Positions 36,454 through 45,071 of a stretch of DNA of 57,912 nucleotides are shown here, in pieces. Below the pieces are notes generated by a model, which did no database searches, was not told where the DNA came from, and was given only the letters and a program-made list of their open reading frames with translations. This DNA is from Desulfamplus sp. (GTDB lineage: Bacteria; Desulfobacterota; Desulfobacteria; Desulfobacterales; Desulfobacteraceae). The translations under genes were made by a program, and so were the position numbers. Location: the NCBI GenBank assembly GCA_015231705.1, contig JADGBC010000003.1:1-57912 (forward strand), written 5' to 3'. The first letter of the stretch is position 1. Each line of letters begins with the position of its first letter.

Positions 36454-36627
36454 TTTATGTGAAAGTCTTTTTAAATGTCTGCCATAATAAGCCTTTCATT
36501 TTTGGTTGTGACAGATCATTCTGTCATGCATGTTTATGTGAAAGTCTCTTTAAATAGCTGTGCTTATGTGACTTTCATTGTTCGTTGTGGCCGAGAGCCA
36601 ATACCTCGGTCCGGCCGTGCCGGTTAT
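36454..36627 (-). repeat. family A repeat, 1.6 tandem copies
   Basis: A complete inverted-orientation copy at 36533-36627 (reading ATAACCGGCACGGCCGGACC from the right) is preceded by a partial copy at 36454-36511 that retains only the GACTTTCACATAAA half. It lies between the converging topA and oppF-like genes. Confidence 0.88.
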
Positions 36628-36675
36628 AAAAAACAGCTCAATTTTGCCTGTCCACGCCCATAATAGGGTGTGGTT

Positions 36676-37740
36676 TTAAATCGAATAAAGGTGACAGGCT
36701 ACCATATGGGGCGAATTTGAATCTCCGGTTCCGGTATATTTCAATGACTCTTCAGAGTTAAGTAATGGCACCTCCTGCCTACAGATATCCATCACATATT
36801 CACACCGGGTATGAAATCGACACCCATCAGGCGGGTTACGAGGAGATGGTATCTCACCTTTCAGAATAATTCTCTCTCTCTTGGCCTGGGGGTCAGGTAC
36901 AGGAATGGCAGATAAAAGAGCTTTAGTATAGGGATGCATTGGACGGCTATATATATACTCTGCCTCGGCCATCTCCACGATCTTTCCAAGATACATAACT
37001 GCAATCAGGTCAGATACATGGCGTACAACCGCAAGATCGTGAGAAATAAATACAGATGTCAGCCCCATATCCTTCTGCAGTGTCAGCATAAGATTAAGTA
37101 TCTGGGACTGAACAGAGACATCCAGGGCCGATACCGGCTCATCACATATTAGCACCTCAGGTTCAAGACTTATCGCTCTTGCAATCCCTATCCGCTGACG
37201 CTGTCCTCCGCTGAACTCATGTGGAAACTTTGCCATTGCCTGCTCGGACAGACCAACCCGTTCCAGTAACCTTACAATCTCTTGTCTGCGTGAGGTGCTG
37301 TTGACTGAACCTATTTTTTTGTTACTCAGCCGATTGTGGATAATATATTTCTCCTCAAGAATTTCACCAACAGTGTGACGGCTGTTCAAAGATTCAAAAG
37401 GGTCCTGAAAAATCATCTGCATTTTAAGGCGTAGAGCTTTCATCTCCTTCCCCGTAACATCATTGATATTTTGGCCATGAAGTTTTACACTGCCACCAGA
37501 CAGAGGATACAACCCCATAATGCATCGGCCAAGTGTGGTTTTTCCGCATCCAGATTCTCCCACTAACCCCAAAGTCTGACCCTTTCTTACATCAAAAGAG
37601 ACATCATCAACTGCATGGATAACCCCTTGCTTCCGAAGAAAGATCCCCCCATGCACTGGAAAGTGTTTTGTCAGTCGAGTGACCTGCAAAATGGGTATAT
37701 CCTCTATGGCTGATTCTCCCTTAATATAACCTTGAACCAA
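36676..37740 (-). CDS. oppF: Oligopeptide/dipeptide ABC transporter ATPase, OppF/DppF type
   Basis: 354 residues. Walker A GESGCGKT, Q-loop MIFQDPFESLN, signature FSGGQRQRIGIARA, Walker B VLICDEP and switch His in FISHDLAVV are all intact. The C-terminal oligopeptide module with CRFHTRCEYVMDICRQEVP carries the cysteines of the OppD/F family. The start is TTG 37740 with GGGG upstream. It is the last gene of the EcsC-binding protein-OppD-OppF run. No permease genes accompany it. Confidence 0.93.
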   Translation of the reverse strand: MVQGYIKGESAIEDIPILQVTRLTKHFPVHGGIFLRKQGVIHAVDDVSFDVRKGQTLGLVGESGCGKTTLGRCIMGLYPLSGGSVKLHGQNINDVTGKEMKALRLKMQMIFQDPFESLNSRHTVGEILEEKYIIHNRLSNKKIGSVNSTSRRQEIVRLLERVGLSEQAMAKFPHEFSGGQRQRIGIARAISLEPEVLICDEPVSALDVSVQSQILNLMLTLQKDMGLTSVFISHDLAVVRHVSDLIAVMYLGKIVEMAEAEYIYSRPMHPYTKALLSAIPVPDPQAKRERIILKGEIPSPRNPPDGCRFHTRCEYVMDICRQEVPLLNSEESLKYTGTGDSNSPHMVACHLYSI

Positions 37741-37810
37741 AGTCTTTTATCCCCTTTCCATCCTCACCGTAAAATGCAAAATTTATTAACTCCAGACCAG
37801 CTTATATATC

Positions 37811-39043
37811 TCAATAATGTGATTTGAAAATATCAGATCTGGGAGTGATAGAATATTTATGACACGCAACAAAATGACCTTTTACAGGCTCAATTTCAAA
37901 GGGTACAACAGAACGGCATATCTCCATTACATGGTCACACCTATTGCTGAAACGACAACCTGATGGCATCTTCTCCAGAGATGGAACCTGCCCCTTTATA
38001 GTGGGCAGAATACTTCTTGGAGCTCTGGAAAGACCCGGAATGGATTTAAGTAACCCCTGGGTATATGGATGCAGAGGATCACTAAAGAGTTCAGCCACCC
38101 CTGCTCTTTCAGCCACCCTGCCCCCATACATCACTACAGCATCATCACAGTTTTCGGCAATAACGCCAAGATCGTGGGTGATAAGTATTACTGACATGGC
38201 AAGTTTTGTCTGAAGCTCATTGACCATATCAAGAATCTGTGCCTGAACGGTCACATCAAGAGCAGTGGTTGGTTCATCTGCAATTAGAATATCAGGCTTT
38301 GATGATAGTGCCATGGCAATCATAACCCGTTGACGCATTCCACCGGAAAGTTCATGGGGATACTGACGTATAACCTTGTCAGGAGTTGCAATGCCGACTT
38401 GAGCAAGCATGGAGATCGAGGCATTATCCATATCTCGTCGCCTCATCTGGGGAAAATGGAGCTGATATACCTCATTCATCTGTACGCCTATTTTCTGGAC
38501 TGGATTCAGTGCTGTCATAGGCTCCTGGAATATCATTGATATCTGCCGACCGCGAATTTTTTGCATATCATATAATTTACCTGACTCGCCTTGACTAATG
38601 ATTTCGTCTGATTTGAGTCCAAAGGCCTGACTTGCCTTAATATTTGGTTTGCCTAATAAAGCTGCTCCAATCCTCACATCTGATTTACCCTGCAAGGTTG
38701 ATTTGCCCATCAGAGAAACAAGATCTTGGCCTTTAAATTCAATGGTTCCATATTCAATCTGACCGGAGGGTTTTGGCAAAAGTCCCATGATGGAAAGGGC
38801 CGTTACGCTCTTGCCACAACCTGACTCTCCTACAATGCCAAGTGTGGTTGCCTTTCTTAACTTGAATCCGACACCGTCAACAGCTCTGACTCTGCCATTC
38901 TCAGTATTAAAAGAGACAACAAGGTTGCTTACATTCAAAATGATATCATTTTTCATATCTCTGCCAGATGAGCACTCTTCTCCATTATCATTCGAGTGTA
39001 GCCTTTTTAAGATTAACTGATGCAGGGGCGTAGCGTTGGCCAT
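37811..39043 (-). CDS. oppD: Oligopeptide/dipeptide ABC transporter ATPase, OppD type
   Basis: 410 residues from the ATG at 39043, or 381 from Met 38956, which fits the family start (MKNDIILNVSNLVVSF) better although its ribosome-binding site is weak. Walker A GESGCGKS, Q-loop MIFQEPMTALN, signature LSGGMRQRVMIAMA, Walker B ILIADEP and CRFSNRCDHVMEICR are present. About 45 extra residues (112-157, with GKSTLQGKSD and GKPNIKASQAFGLKSD) are inserted between Walker A and the Q-loop, where relatives have a short turn. The N-terminal extension runs into one arm of an inverted repeat. Confidence 0.92.
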   Translation of the reverse strand: MANATPLHQLILKRLHSNDNGEECSSGRDMKNDIILNVSNLVVSFNTENGRVRAVDGVGFKLRKATTLGIVGESGCGKSVTALSIMGLLPKPSGQIEYGTIEFKGQDLVSLMGKSTLQGKSDVRIGAALLGKPNIKASQAFGLKSDEIISQGESGKLYDMQKIRGRQISMIFQEPMTALNPVQKIGVQMNEVYQLHFPQMRRRDMDNASISMLAQVGIATPDKVIRQYPHELSGGMRQRVMIAMALSSKPDILIADEPTTALDVTVQAQILDMVNELQTKLAMSVILITHDLGVIAENCDDAVVMYGGRVAERAGVAELFSDPLHPYTQGLLKSIPGLSRAPRSILPTIKGQVPSLEKMPSGCRFSNRCDHVMEICRSVVPFEIEPVKGHFVACHKYSITPRSDIFKSHY

Positions 39044-39080
39044 GCCCCATGGATTAAATAGAGTGCAAAAAGGCTACACT
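38995..39080. repeat. Inverted repeat at the oppD start
   Basis: GAGTGTAGCCTTTTT near 38995-39009 is repeated inverted as AAAAAGGCTACACTC near 39066-39080. It spans the gap between the binding-protein gene and oppD. It could attenuate transcription between the abundant binding protein and the ATPases. Confidence 0.8.
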
Positions 39081-39084
39081 CTTA

Positions 39085-41028
39085 TCATTCAGACAACTTG
39101 TTATTGCCGGAAGAATCGGGCTTGAACTTTTCATCAATTATGGTTACAGGTTTAAGCATAGTTCCATTTTTCATGGCCTGACTTGTCTCTTCATATGTTT
39201 TCTGATCAAACCAGAATAGCCCTCCAGCCATTGATCCAAAGGGGTCAAAAAGATCTTCCGATTTTCTGGTGCCGTGATTTGAAGGAAGTTTAAACCACCG
39301 CCAGTATCCATGACGGACATATGGCACCATAAATGTGGGCACAAAAGATGCCTGTTCATGAATCAATAACTGAATTTTGATGGAAAGAGCTATTCTCTCC
39401 TTCTCATCAAGGCTGTCTCTGTACTGATCAATAAGGCTGTCTATTTCAGGGTTGTCTGTATTGGTGATATTATTTGTCTGAACTTTATGAGCATTTGTAG
39501 AGTGCCACCCCTCCCAGTAAGAGGGTCTTAGTCCTGTACTCCAACCCATCCATGCAACATCATGTTTTTTTTCAAGAATGGTCTTGAACGCAGCTGTGCT
39601 GTCCAACTGCTGAAGCCTGAGATCCACACCAGCTTTGAGTGCCTCCTCTTTTAAAACTACAAGTCTTGGAGTATGCTCCTCAAATCCATAGGTAACATCC
39701 ACAGAGAAACGCATCTGACCCTTCTGCCATATACCGTCACTGCCCCGACTCCATCCGGCATCTGTCATCAGGGACTGCACAGTCTCAATATTAAATGGTC
39801 TGGCTTTTATTTCGCGATTGGTGTAGGCTCCATACCCGACATATGCTTGATCAAGCCTGAAATAGTCGCCCCTTAGAACGTTGTCTATAACCTTCTGCAC
39901 ATTCATGGCGTGAGAAAATGCAAGGCGTACCCGCCTGTCCACAAATATTGCTTTATCTTCATTGAGCCACATGCCAGATGCTGAACGCTGAGTATCATTG
40001 AAGAACCATATCTTTTCGACATACCCTTTATTAAATACATCTGTATTGGCTCTCTCATACCAGTAATTGGGCATGGTCAGGGCAAACATGTCAATCTCAC
40101 CCTTTTTAAAATATTCCCAAAGCATATTAAAATCTCTTACCACAGTAAAGTTTACCCGGTCCACATTAAACCTGTTTTTAAAATACTTTAGATTCTCTCC
40201 CCACCACCCCTTCTTTCGCTTGAAGTTTATATATTTTCCTTTCTTGAAATCATCTATCTGATATGGGCCTGTATTTGGAACAATTTTCCAGTTGTACTCA
40301 TTGACAAAATCCTTGTTCAGTGTCCCAAAAAAATGACGTGGTGTGGGAGCAATCCCAAGCATCAGATATAAATCCGGCTTGGCTTTGGTGCTCTTGACCG
40401 AAAGGGTGTGGTCATCATAAACTGTCACTGATTCAATCTCTTTAGTATAGTAGTCATTATACCAGGGTGCAATTATATGCTCGGAACGCATAAAATCAAG
40501 GGTATAGGCAAAATCCCATGCTGTGACAGAAACACCGTCAGACCATTTTGCCTCTTTATTAAGCCTGAAGTACATGGTCTTTTTATCTTTATCAAAGGCC
40601 CAGTGAGTGGCAATTTCAGGAATAATATTGTCTGTATCTGGATGAATATTGATAAGCGACAACTGATTATCAAGAATAGCACTCCTGAAACTTCCGTTGG
40701 AATCAGGGCCAACCGTGCGAAACGTCATTGGGAAACTCAAAATTGCAGAGTGAAGAGCTCCTCCCTTTACTGCATCCTCAGATGATATAACAGGATCAGT
40801 ATCATTGGTGAGCCATTCAATCCCGTCTGGAAGGGGCATTGTGGCAGGAAGGGGTATCGTAGTGGCACGACTTTGCACCTCGCTGTTTTCAGATGACTCG
40901 ATTTTTTCAGGTGATCCACTCTTTTTAGAATAATTTTCATCTTCACCACACCCTATTAAGCCAACTATAAATAAAACGATTATGATTATAAAAATAGAGT
41001 GTTTGTACATGATATGTCCGGATTTCAT
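39085..41028 (-). CDS. Peptide ABC transporter substrate-binding lipoprotein (SBP_bac_5)
   Basis: 647 residues. The signal peptide ends in lipobox LIGC, then a low-complexity linker to about residue 65. The mature protein follows the family 5 binding proteins: KTMYFRLNKEAKWSDGVSVTAWDFAYTLDF, NTGPYQIDDFKKGKYINFKR, VRLAFSHAMNVQKVIDNVLRGDYFR and SYWEGWHSTNAH. The length and several motifs suit the YejA-like group. It captures peptides in the periplasm. GGAG before ATG 41028 overlaps the end of the EcsC gene, and the two are 12 nt apart. Confidence 0.9.
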   Translation of the reverse strand: MKSGHIMYKHSIFIIIIVLFIVGLIGCGEDENYSKKSGSPEKIESSENSEVQSRATTIPLPATMPLPDGIEWLTNDTDPVISSEDAVKGGALHSAILSFPMTFRTVGPDSNGSFRSAILDNQLSLINIHPDTDNIIPEIATHWAFDKDKKTMYFRLNKEAKWSDGVSVTAWDFAYTLDFMRSEHIIAPWYNDYYTKEIESVTVYDDHTLSVKSTKAKPDLYLMLGIAPTPRHFFGTLNKDFVNEYNWKIVPNTGPYQIDDFKKGKYINFKRKKGWWGENLKYFKNRFNVDRVNFTVVRDFNMLWEYFKKGEIDMFALTMPNYWYERANTDVFNKGYVEKIWFFNDTQRSASGMWLNEDKAIFVDRRVRLAFSHAMNVQKVIDNVLRGDYFRLDQAYVGYGAYTNREIKARPFNIETVQSLMTDAGWSRGSDGIWQKGQMRFSVDVTYGFEEHTPRLVVLKEEALKAGVDLRLQQLDSTAAFKTILEKKHDVAWMGWSTGLRPSYWEGWHSTNAHKVQTNNITNTDNPEIDSLIDQYRDSLDEKERIALSIKIQLLIHEQASFVPTFMVPYVRHGYWRWFKLPSNHGTRKSEDLFDPFGSMAGGLFWFDQKTYEETSQAMKNGTMLKPVTIIDEKFKPDSSGNNKLSE

Positions 41029-41040
41029 AACTTCTCCGCT

Positions 41041-41856
41041 TTATAAGTTATTTTTCAAAGCATCAATTGAAGGGTCCAGTATTTCATAGGCACTTTGAAC
41101 CATATCAGCTCCATATCTTCTCTCAAGCCTGCGAATAATAAAATGGCCCCTTGCCATATCCTGAAAATGGTCAATAAACAGGGTATTGATCAAAGCCCCT
41201 CCTGCTGCTCCAATTATAGGCAATGCCTGGGAAACTGCTTTTTCAGAAACTTGAACACTGAACCTTTCTGATATCTGAATAACAAAGCGTAGCAGAGCAG
41301 GGCTTCCTTCAATCATGCCTCTTTCTGCAATATACTCTGCAGCATTTGCCAAAGAGGATGCCAATGCCGCACGTGACACAAAATAGGCAGATTCATAAAC
41401 ATCGTCAACGCTGTTTCTCACCCCCCCGCCAAAGGCGAAAACCTCCATACAGGCAAGCCTTGTTTCAATTGAGGAGATCAACTCTCCTTCGCTTCTTGCA
41501 ATATCTGCAATGGAACGAAGCATTATGGTTGTAGATACTGGAAGTTCCAGAGCCAATGCGGCCAAACCAAAAAAACCGCTTATACCTCCTGCCGTACCCA
41601 CTGCAAGTTTATGCCAGAGGTTTGAAGATTGTCTATACGGGTCTTCATTCAGAGTAAAGACTGCTGTAGTTACAGCCTTGGATAGTGCAGAGTGAGTAAT
41701 CTGCCCTACCTTATGTTTCCAGTTCTGAGGCAACATTTCAAACCCCTTTTCAATGGGAGTGCCAAGAAAATCGGTAAACTTGGCTGCAAGTCCTGGATTT
41801 TCCAAAAGCCATTTTGCTCTTTCCAGATCTTTAAAATCATCAGCTTCAAAATTCAT
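41041..41856 (-). CDS. EcsC family protein
   Basis: 271 residues. LGTPIEKGFEMLPQNWKHKVGQITHSALSKAVTTAVFTL followed by a glycine-rich hydrophobic segment (LAVGTAGGISGFFGLAALALELPVSTTIMLRSIADIA) is the EcsC domain signature. A second such hydrophobic stretch (ALPIIGAAGGALINTLFIDHF) lies near the end. EcsC proteins associate with the Ecs ABC transporter in Bacillus. The role in Gram-negatives is unclear. Its place directly upstream of the peptide-binding protein suggests a link with the transporter. Confidence 0.85.
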   Translation of the reverse strand: MNFEADDFKDLERAKWLLENPGLAAKFTDFLGTPIEKGFEMLPQNWKHKVGQITHSALSKAVTTAVFTLNEDPYRQSSNLWHKLAVGTAGGISGFFGLAALALELPVSTTIMLRSIADIARSEGELISSIETRLACMEVFAFGGGVRNSVDDVYESAYFVSRAALASSLANAAEYIAERGMIEGSPALLRFVIQISERFSVQVSEKAVSQALPIIGAAGGALINTLFIDHFQDMARGHFIIRRLERRYGADMVQSAYEILDPSIDALKNNL

Positions 41857-42011
41857 ATTACCTCTCGTATTTAAAGGGGTGGAAAATCATTTTTTGCCCA
41901 TAATTATTCTATTACAAAAATAAATCTGCGGATAAATGAGCTCCTGCAGAACTCACTTCTCATCTAATACAATCAAGGCGTGAACTCAAGTTTTCCTAAA
42001 AAGTCTCATCC

Positions 42012-43280
42012 TTATTTTTTTGTAAATGCATCTGCGGATTCAGCAATGGCTTTAGCCGCTTTATCACATATTACTGTAAGCTCTGACTCGGTTAAACCAA
42101 GTAAATCGGCTGATTGTATGTCAGACAGTTCTGGTACATCCTTGTTAAAAAAACCATAACCTATTGTATAGGAGAGCCTGTCTGCAAGGTTGACGATCAA
42201 AACCTCTTGTTCTGTCTTTTTATCAAATTTATCCCACTCATGCAAACTTGCTACATCCACAAAATCCTTACTAAAACCCCATTTATTTAACAGTGTTCCT
42301 CCAAAACTTGTGTGGACTTCAAACACTGCACCTGTCAAACCATCCAGATCAAGGTGGGATGTTTCATTAATATTGTCTCCAATATTTTTTATCAGCAACG
42401 TGGCTCCAACATCATGTATAAGACCCTTTACATATGCCTTTTCATATCCCACAGAAGAGACTTTTTTTCCTATTTCTCTTGCACAGTGGGCAGTGGCAAA
42501 TGAGTGCATCCAGACTTTGTCCATTAAATTTTTAATAGAAATATTTTTTGTGTTATAAAGACCTTTGTTTGCAATTGAAGATACAATGCTATGAGTTGTA
42601 TGAATACCCAACCTGTTGATAGCCATTTTTACATCCTTGGCCTTTTCAACACCCCCGTAGAAAGGAGAGTTGGCAGCAACTATCAGCTTTATTGACATAG
42701 CAGTATCATTTTCAATCAACTTTGCCATATCAGAAGCAGATGTGTTGGGTCTGTTTATGAGGTTCTGAAGTTCCTGGACGATATTAGGCAGGGCTGGCAA
42801 CTCTACATTGCCATTTTTGAAACCTTCTATTGCATCAGAAACCATCTGACCCATAGATTTTTCTGCCTGGGGAGCATTGTCAATATCAAGTTGAAAACCT
42901 AATTTACTTATCTTTTCTATAATGACAGACCTGTTAAAAGGTTTAAGCACATAATCATCACATCCTCCCATATAGCATTCGATAACGGTCTCTTTGTTCG
43001 CATATGATGTGAACATAATTACCTTGATCTTATTCTGTTTTGAAATCTTTTTCCTGGACTCGAATGCCCTTACAGCTTTTAACAGCTCAATTCCGCTCAT
43101 TCCTGGCATTGATATGTCTGATATCATAATTTGAAATGGTTCAGAGCTTATTGATGCGTTCTCAAATGCCTTAAGAGCCTCCTGGCCTGTGGCAAAAGCC
43201 TCTATTTGTCCAAGACTTTCCAGCATTTTAACCATAAGCTCGCGACTTATAGCCTGATCCTCAGCAATAAGAATTTTCAC
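42012..43280 (-). CDS. Response regulator with HDOD output domain
   Basis: 422 residues starting at GTG 43280 (VKILIAEDQAISREL). The longer frame upstream reads through the end of the NUDIX gene and is discarded; AAGGGAA lies before the GTG. The receiver domain has MISDISMPGMSG with the phospho-acceptor Asp and a conserved Lys in VLKPFN. It is followed by an HDOD domain (ELPALPNIVQELQNLINRPNTSASDMAKLIENDTAMSIKLIVAANSPFY, AINRLGIHTTHSIVSSI, KGLIHDVGATLLI). HDOD regulators control motility and chemoreceptor or c-di-GMP pathways in several bacteria. It lies 13 nt after the NUDIX gene. Confidence 0.9.
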   Translation of the reverse strand: MKILIAEDQAISRELMVKMLESLGQIEAFATGQEALKAFENASISSEPFQIMISDISMPGMSGIELLKAVRAFESRKKISKQNKIKVIMFTSYANKETVIECYMGGCDDYVLKPFNRSVIIEKISKLGFQLDIDNAPQAEKSMGQMVSDAIEGFKNGNVELPALPNIVQELQNLINRPNTSASDMAKLIENDTAMSIKLIVAANSPFYGGVEKAKDVKMAINRLGIHTTHSIVSSIANKGLYNTKNISIKNLMDKVWMHSFATAHCAREIGKKVSSVGYEKAYVKGLIHDVGATLLIKNIGDNINETSHLDLDGLTGAVFEVHTSFGGTLLNKWGFSKDFVDVASLHEWDKFDKKTEQEVLIVNLADRLSYTIGYGFFNKDVPELSDIQSADLLGLTESELTVICDKAAKAIAESADAFTKK

Positions 43281-43293
43281 TTTGAGTATTCCC

Positions 43294-44103
43294 TTAAAAA
43301 AGCTCCATAGCCATTTCAGACCAAAGCTCCATATGGAATTTTGAATCTTTTTTTTGCAAAAGATCCTCAGTTCTAACCCACTGAAAATCCACAAGTTCCT
43401 CTCCAGGAGAAAATCTATCCGGCGATGCTGCCATTATTTTAAAAACAACTCCAAAATGCACCTTTCCAACATCGGTCAACTCCTCATTAACAGTGCCAAT
43501 AAAAACTGGCAGCGAGTCTTTCATAGGTCTTGACAAAAGCTCTTCATTAAGCTCCCTGGTCATCCCTGCATAAAGTAGCTCTCTGAAATCCGGTTCTTGC
43601 TCCTTTATGTGAAAGTCTTTTAAAATAGCTAAATTGTTGAGACTTTCATTCTTCGTTGTGGCCAAAAGCGATACCTCGCTCCGGCCGTGCCGGTTATCTG
43701 GAAAATTATCTGAGGGGTTGATGTGACCGCCAATTCCCATTGACCAAAGATCATGAAGGCGGCTCTCGCTACCTTTTCTTTTGTAGATAGCTGTAAGATT
43801 TCCATTGTCTGCCTGAATCAAAATATAGGGAATAATCTGCTTGAATTGAGTGTCTGTCTCGGCTACAGAACGATCAAGCCAATGCAGCGGACAATTCTGA
43901 TTTAAAAAATTGGCAAAAAAAACACTCTCATCAATCAATGTTACCGCCCTCTTGCCTACCCAATCCAATGGAAAAGCTCTCCTGCTTATACAGAGAACCT
44001 TCTCAGCTCTGTAATGTTGAATATTATCGGGGTTAGGAATAAGGCTCTGTTTTGATAACTTTGACGCATTATTACCTTGCACACTCTGTTTATCATTGTT
44101 CAT
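43294..44103 (-). CDS. NUDIX hydrolase with an in-frame family A repeat
   Basis: 269 residues. N-terminal VLCISRRAFPLDW and IPYILIQADNGNLTAIYKRKGSES lead into a Nudix box starting at GGHINPSD (about residue 125) and ending RELNEELL (about 183-190). Between these lies DNRHGRSEVSLLATTKNE...KDFHIKEQE (about 136-169), which is a family A repeat (43604-43697) translated in frame. The loop between the glycine and the REUxEE helix is thus about 35 residues longer than normal. Nudix enzymes cleave nucleoside diphosphate-X bonds. Catalytic Glu are still present, so activity is possible. The ATG follows the GDPD stop by 4 nt. Confidence 0.88.
   Translation of the reverse strand: MNNDKQSVQGNNASKLSKQSLIPNPDNIQHYRAEKVLCISRRAFPLDWVGKRAVTLIDESVFFANFLNQNCPLHWLDRSVAETDTQFKQIIPYILIQADNGNLTAIYKRKGSESRLHDLWSMGIGGHINPSDNFPDNRHGRSEVSLLATTKNESLNNLAILKDFHIKEQEPDFRELLYAGMTRELNEELLSRPMKDSLPVFIGTVNEELTDVGKVHFGVVFKIMAASPDRFSPGEELVDFQWVRTEDLLQKKDSKFHMELWSEMAMELF
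43604..43697 (-). repeat. family A repeat, copy inside the NUDIX coding sequence
   Basis: Full-length copy on the minus strand (ATAACCGGCACGGCCGGAGC at the 43697 end, CACATAAA at 43604). In this frame the repeat has no stop codon, whereas intergenic copies end genes with their first TAA in another frame. Confidence 0.93.
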
Positions 44104-44107
44104 GCTT

Positions 44108-44905
44108 TTATATTTTTTTCATAACCTGAGGATAATCTGTAAAAATGCCATCTACACCGGCATTAATATATCGGACCATATCATCTTTCTCATTAACTGT
44201 AAAAACATTAACTCGCTTACCCATTTTATGAAGTCTTTCTATCACCTCAATACTTAAAATGTCCGCGTCCACATTGTATGTATCGAAACAGTAGTCGCTC
44301 CATGTCATTTCGTATCCTGGATAATCTCCAACCAGTGCCTGGGTCTCAATCTCAGGAGAGAGAATCTGAATCTCTTTTAGCCAATTATGGTTGAAAGATG
44401 AGATAATTATAAGCTCGGGATTAATTTTCATAATCCTGACTAAATCAACCACACTCTTTGGAAGTGGATAAGCTTTCAACTTGCCTGTCTGCTCCTTAAG
44501 CTCCAGATTGACAGGCCACTGTTTTTGTTGTGTGTAGCTCAACGCCTCTTCAAGAGAAGGCACCCGCTCTCCCTTGAAGGATTCAAGCGATTTTTTTGGA
44601 ATATTTCCGGCACAGATCTCTCCAAAGGGATCTTTTTGAATAAAAACGGTGCCAAGATCAAGCATCTGGATCTGCTCCAGATTAAAATCATTAACCTGAA
44701 AGGAGTTATGTTTGGGGAAGATGTCGCGGGCATTGGTTGTTCGTAAAAGATCGTCATCATGAAAAAGAATCAGCTTACCATCCTTTGTGACATGAACATC
44801 GGTTTCCCATAGATCTGCTCCGATACAACGGGCAATCTCTGCTGCTACAATAGTATTTTCAGGTGCAATGCTTCTGGCACCTCTGTGTGCAATAATTTTT
44901 GTCAT
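44108..44905 (-). CDS. Glycerophosphodiester phosphodiesterase (GDPD)
   Basis: 265 residues from Met 44905 (MTKIIAHRGARSIAPENT); a GTG at 44926 could add seven residues. The GDPD catalytic set is complete: HRGA His, Glu in PENT, ETDVHVTKDGKLILFHDDDLLRTT (metal Glu/Asp and second His) and VNVFTVNEKDDM. It splits glycerophosphodiesters into glycerol-3-phosphate and an alcohol. No signal peptide, so cytoplasmic (UgpQ-like). It is followed 4 nt later by the NUDIX gene, forming a GDPD-NUDIX-HDOD operon. Confidence 0.92.
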   Translation of the reverse strand: MTKIIAHRGARSIAPENTIVAAEIARCIGADLWETDVHVTKDGKLILFHDDDLLRTTNARDIFPKHNSFQVNDFNLEQIQMLDLGTVFIQKDPFGEICAGNIPKKSLESFKGERVPSLEEALSYTQQKQWPVNLELKEQTGKLKAYPLPKSVVDLVRIMKINPELIIISSFNHNWLKEIQILSPEIETQALVGDYPGYEMTWSDYCFDTYNVDADILSIEVIERLHKMGKRVNVFTVNEKDDMVRYINAGVDGIFTDYPQVMKKI

Positions 44906-44974
44906 TTTATTTTTTGTTAGCCGCACATAAACAGCTCTGCTGAAACTGTTTTTGAATTAAAAATTTTGAATGAT

Positions 44975-45020
44975 AAAAAAAACCGGCAGACATAAATCAA
45001 GAACTTTTATGCTGCCGGTA
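44975..45020 (-). terminator. Terminator of the vWA-OmpA lipoprotein gene
   Basis: On the minus strand CCGGCAG (from 45018) pairs with CTGCCGG (to 44983), followed by TTTTTTT (from 44982 leftward). Confidence 0.88.
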
Positions 45021-45071
45021 TTATTAGAATATAATTAAATATATCTTGTCAAAAGAACCCTCAGTCAAGGA

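Noticed and set aside
42012-43394. Longer HDOD regulator frame starting at 43394
   Set aside because: The first 38 residues read antiparallel repeat-free NUDIX coding sequence; the receiver domain starts at GTG 43280 with a ribosome-binding site.
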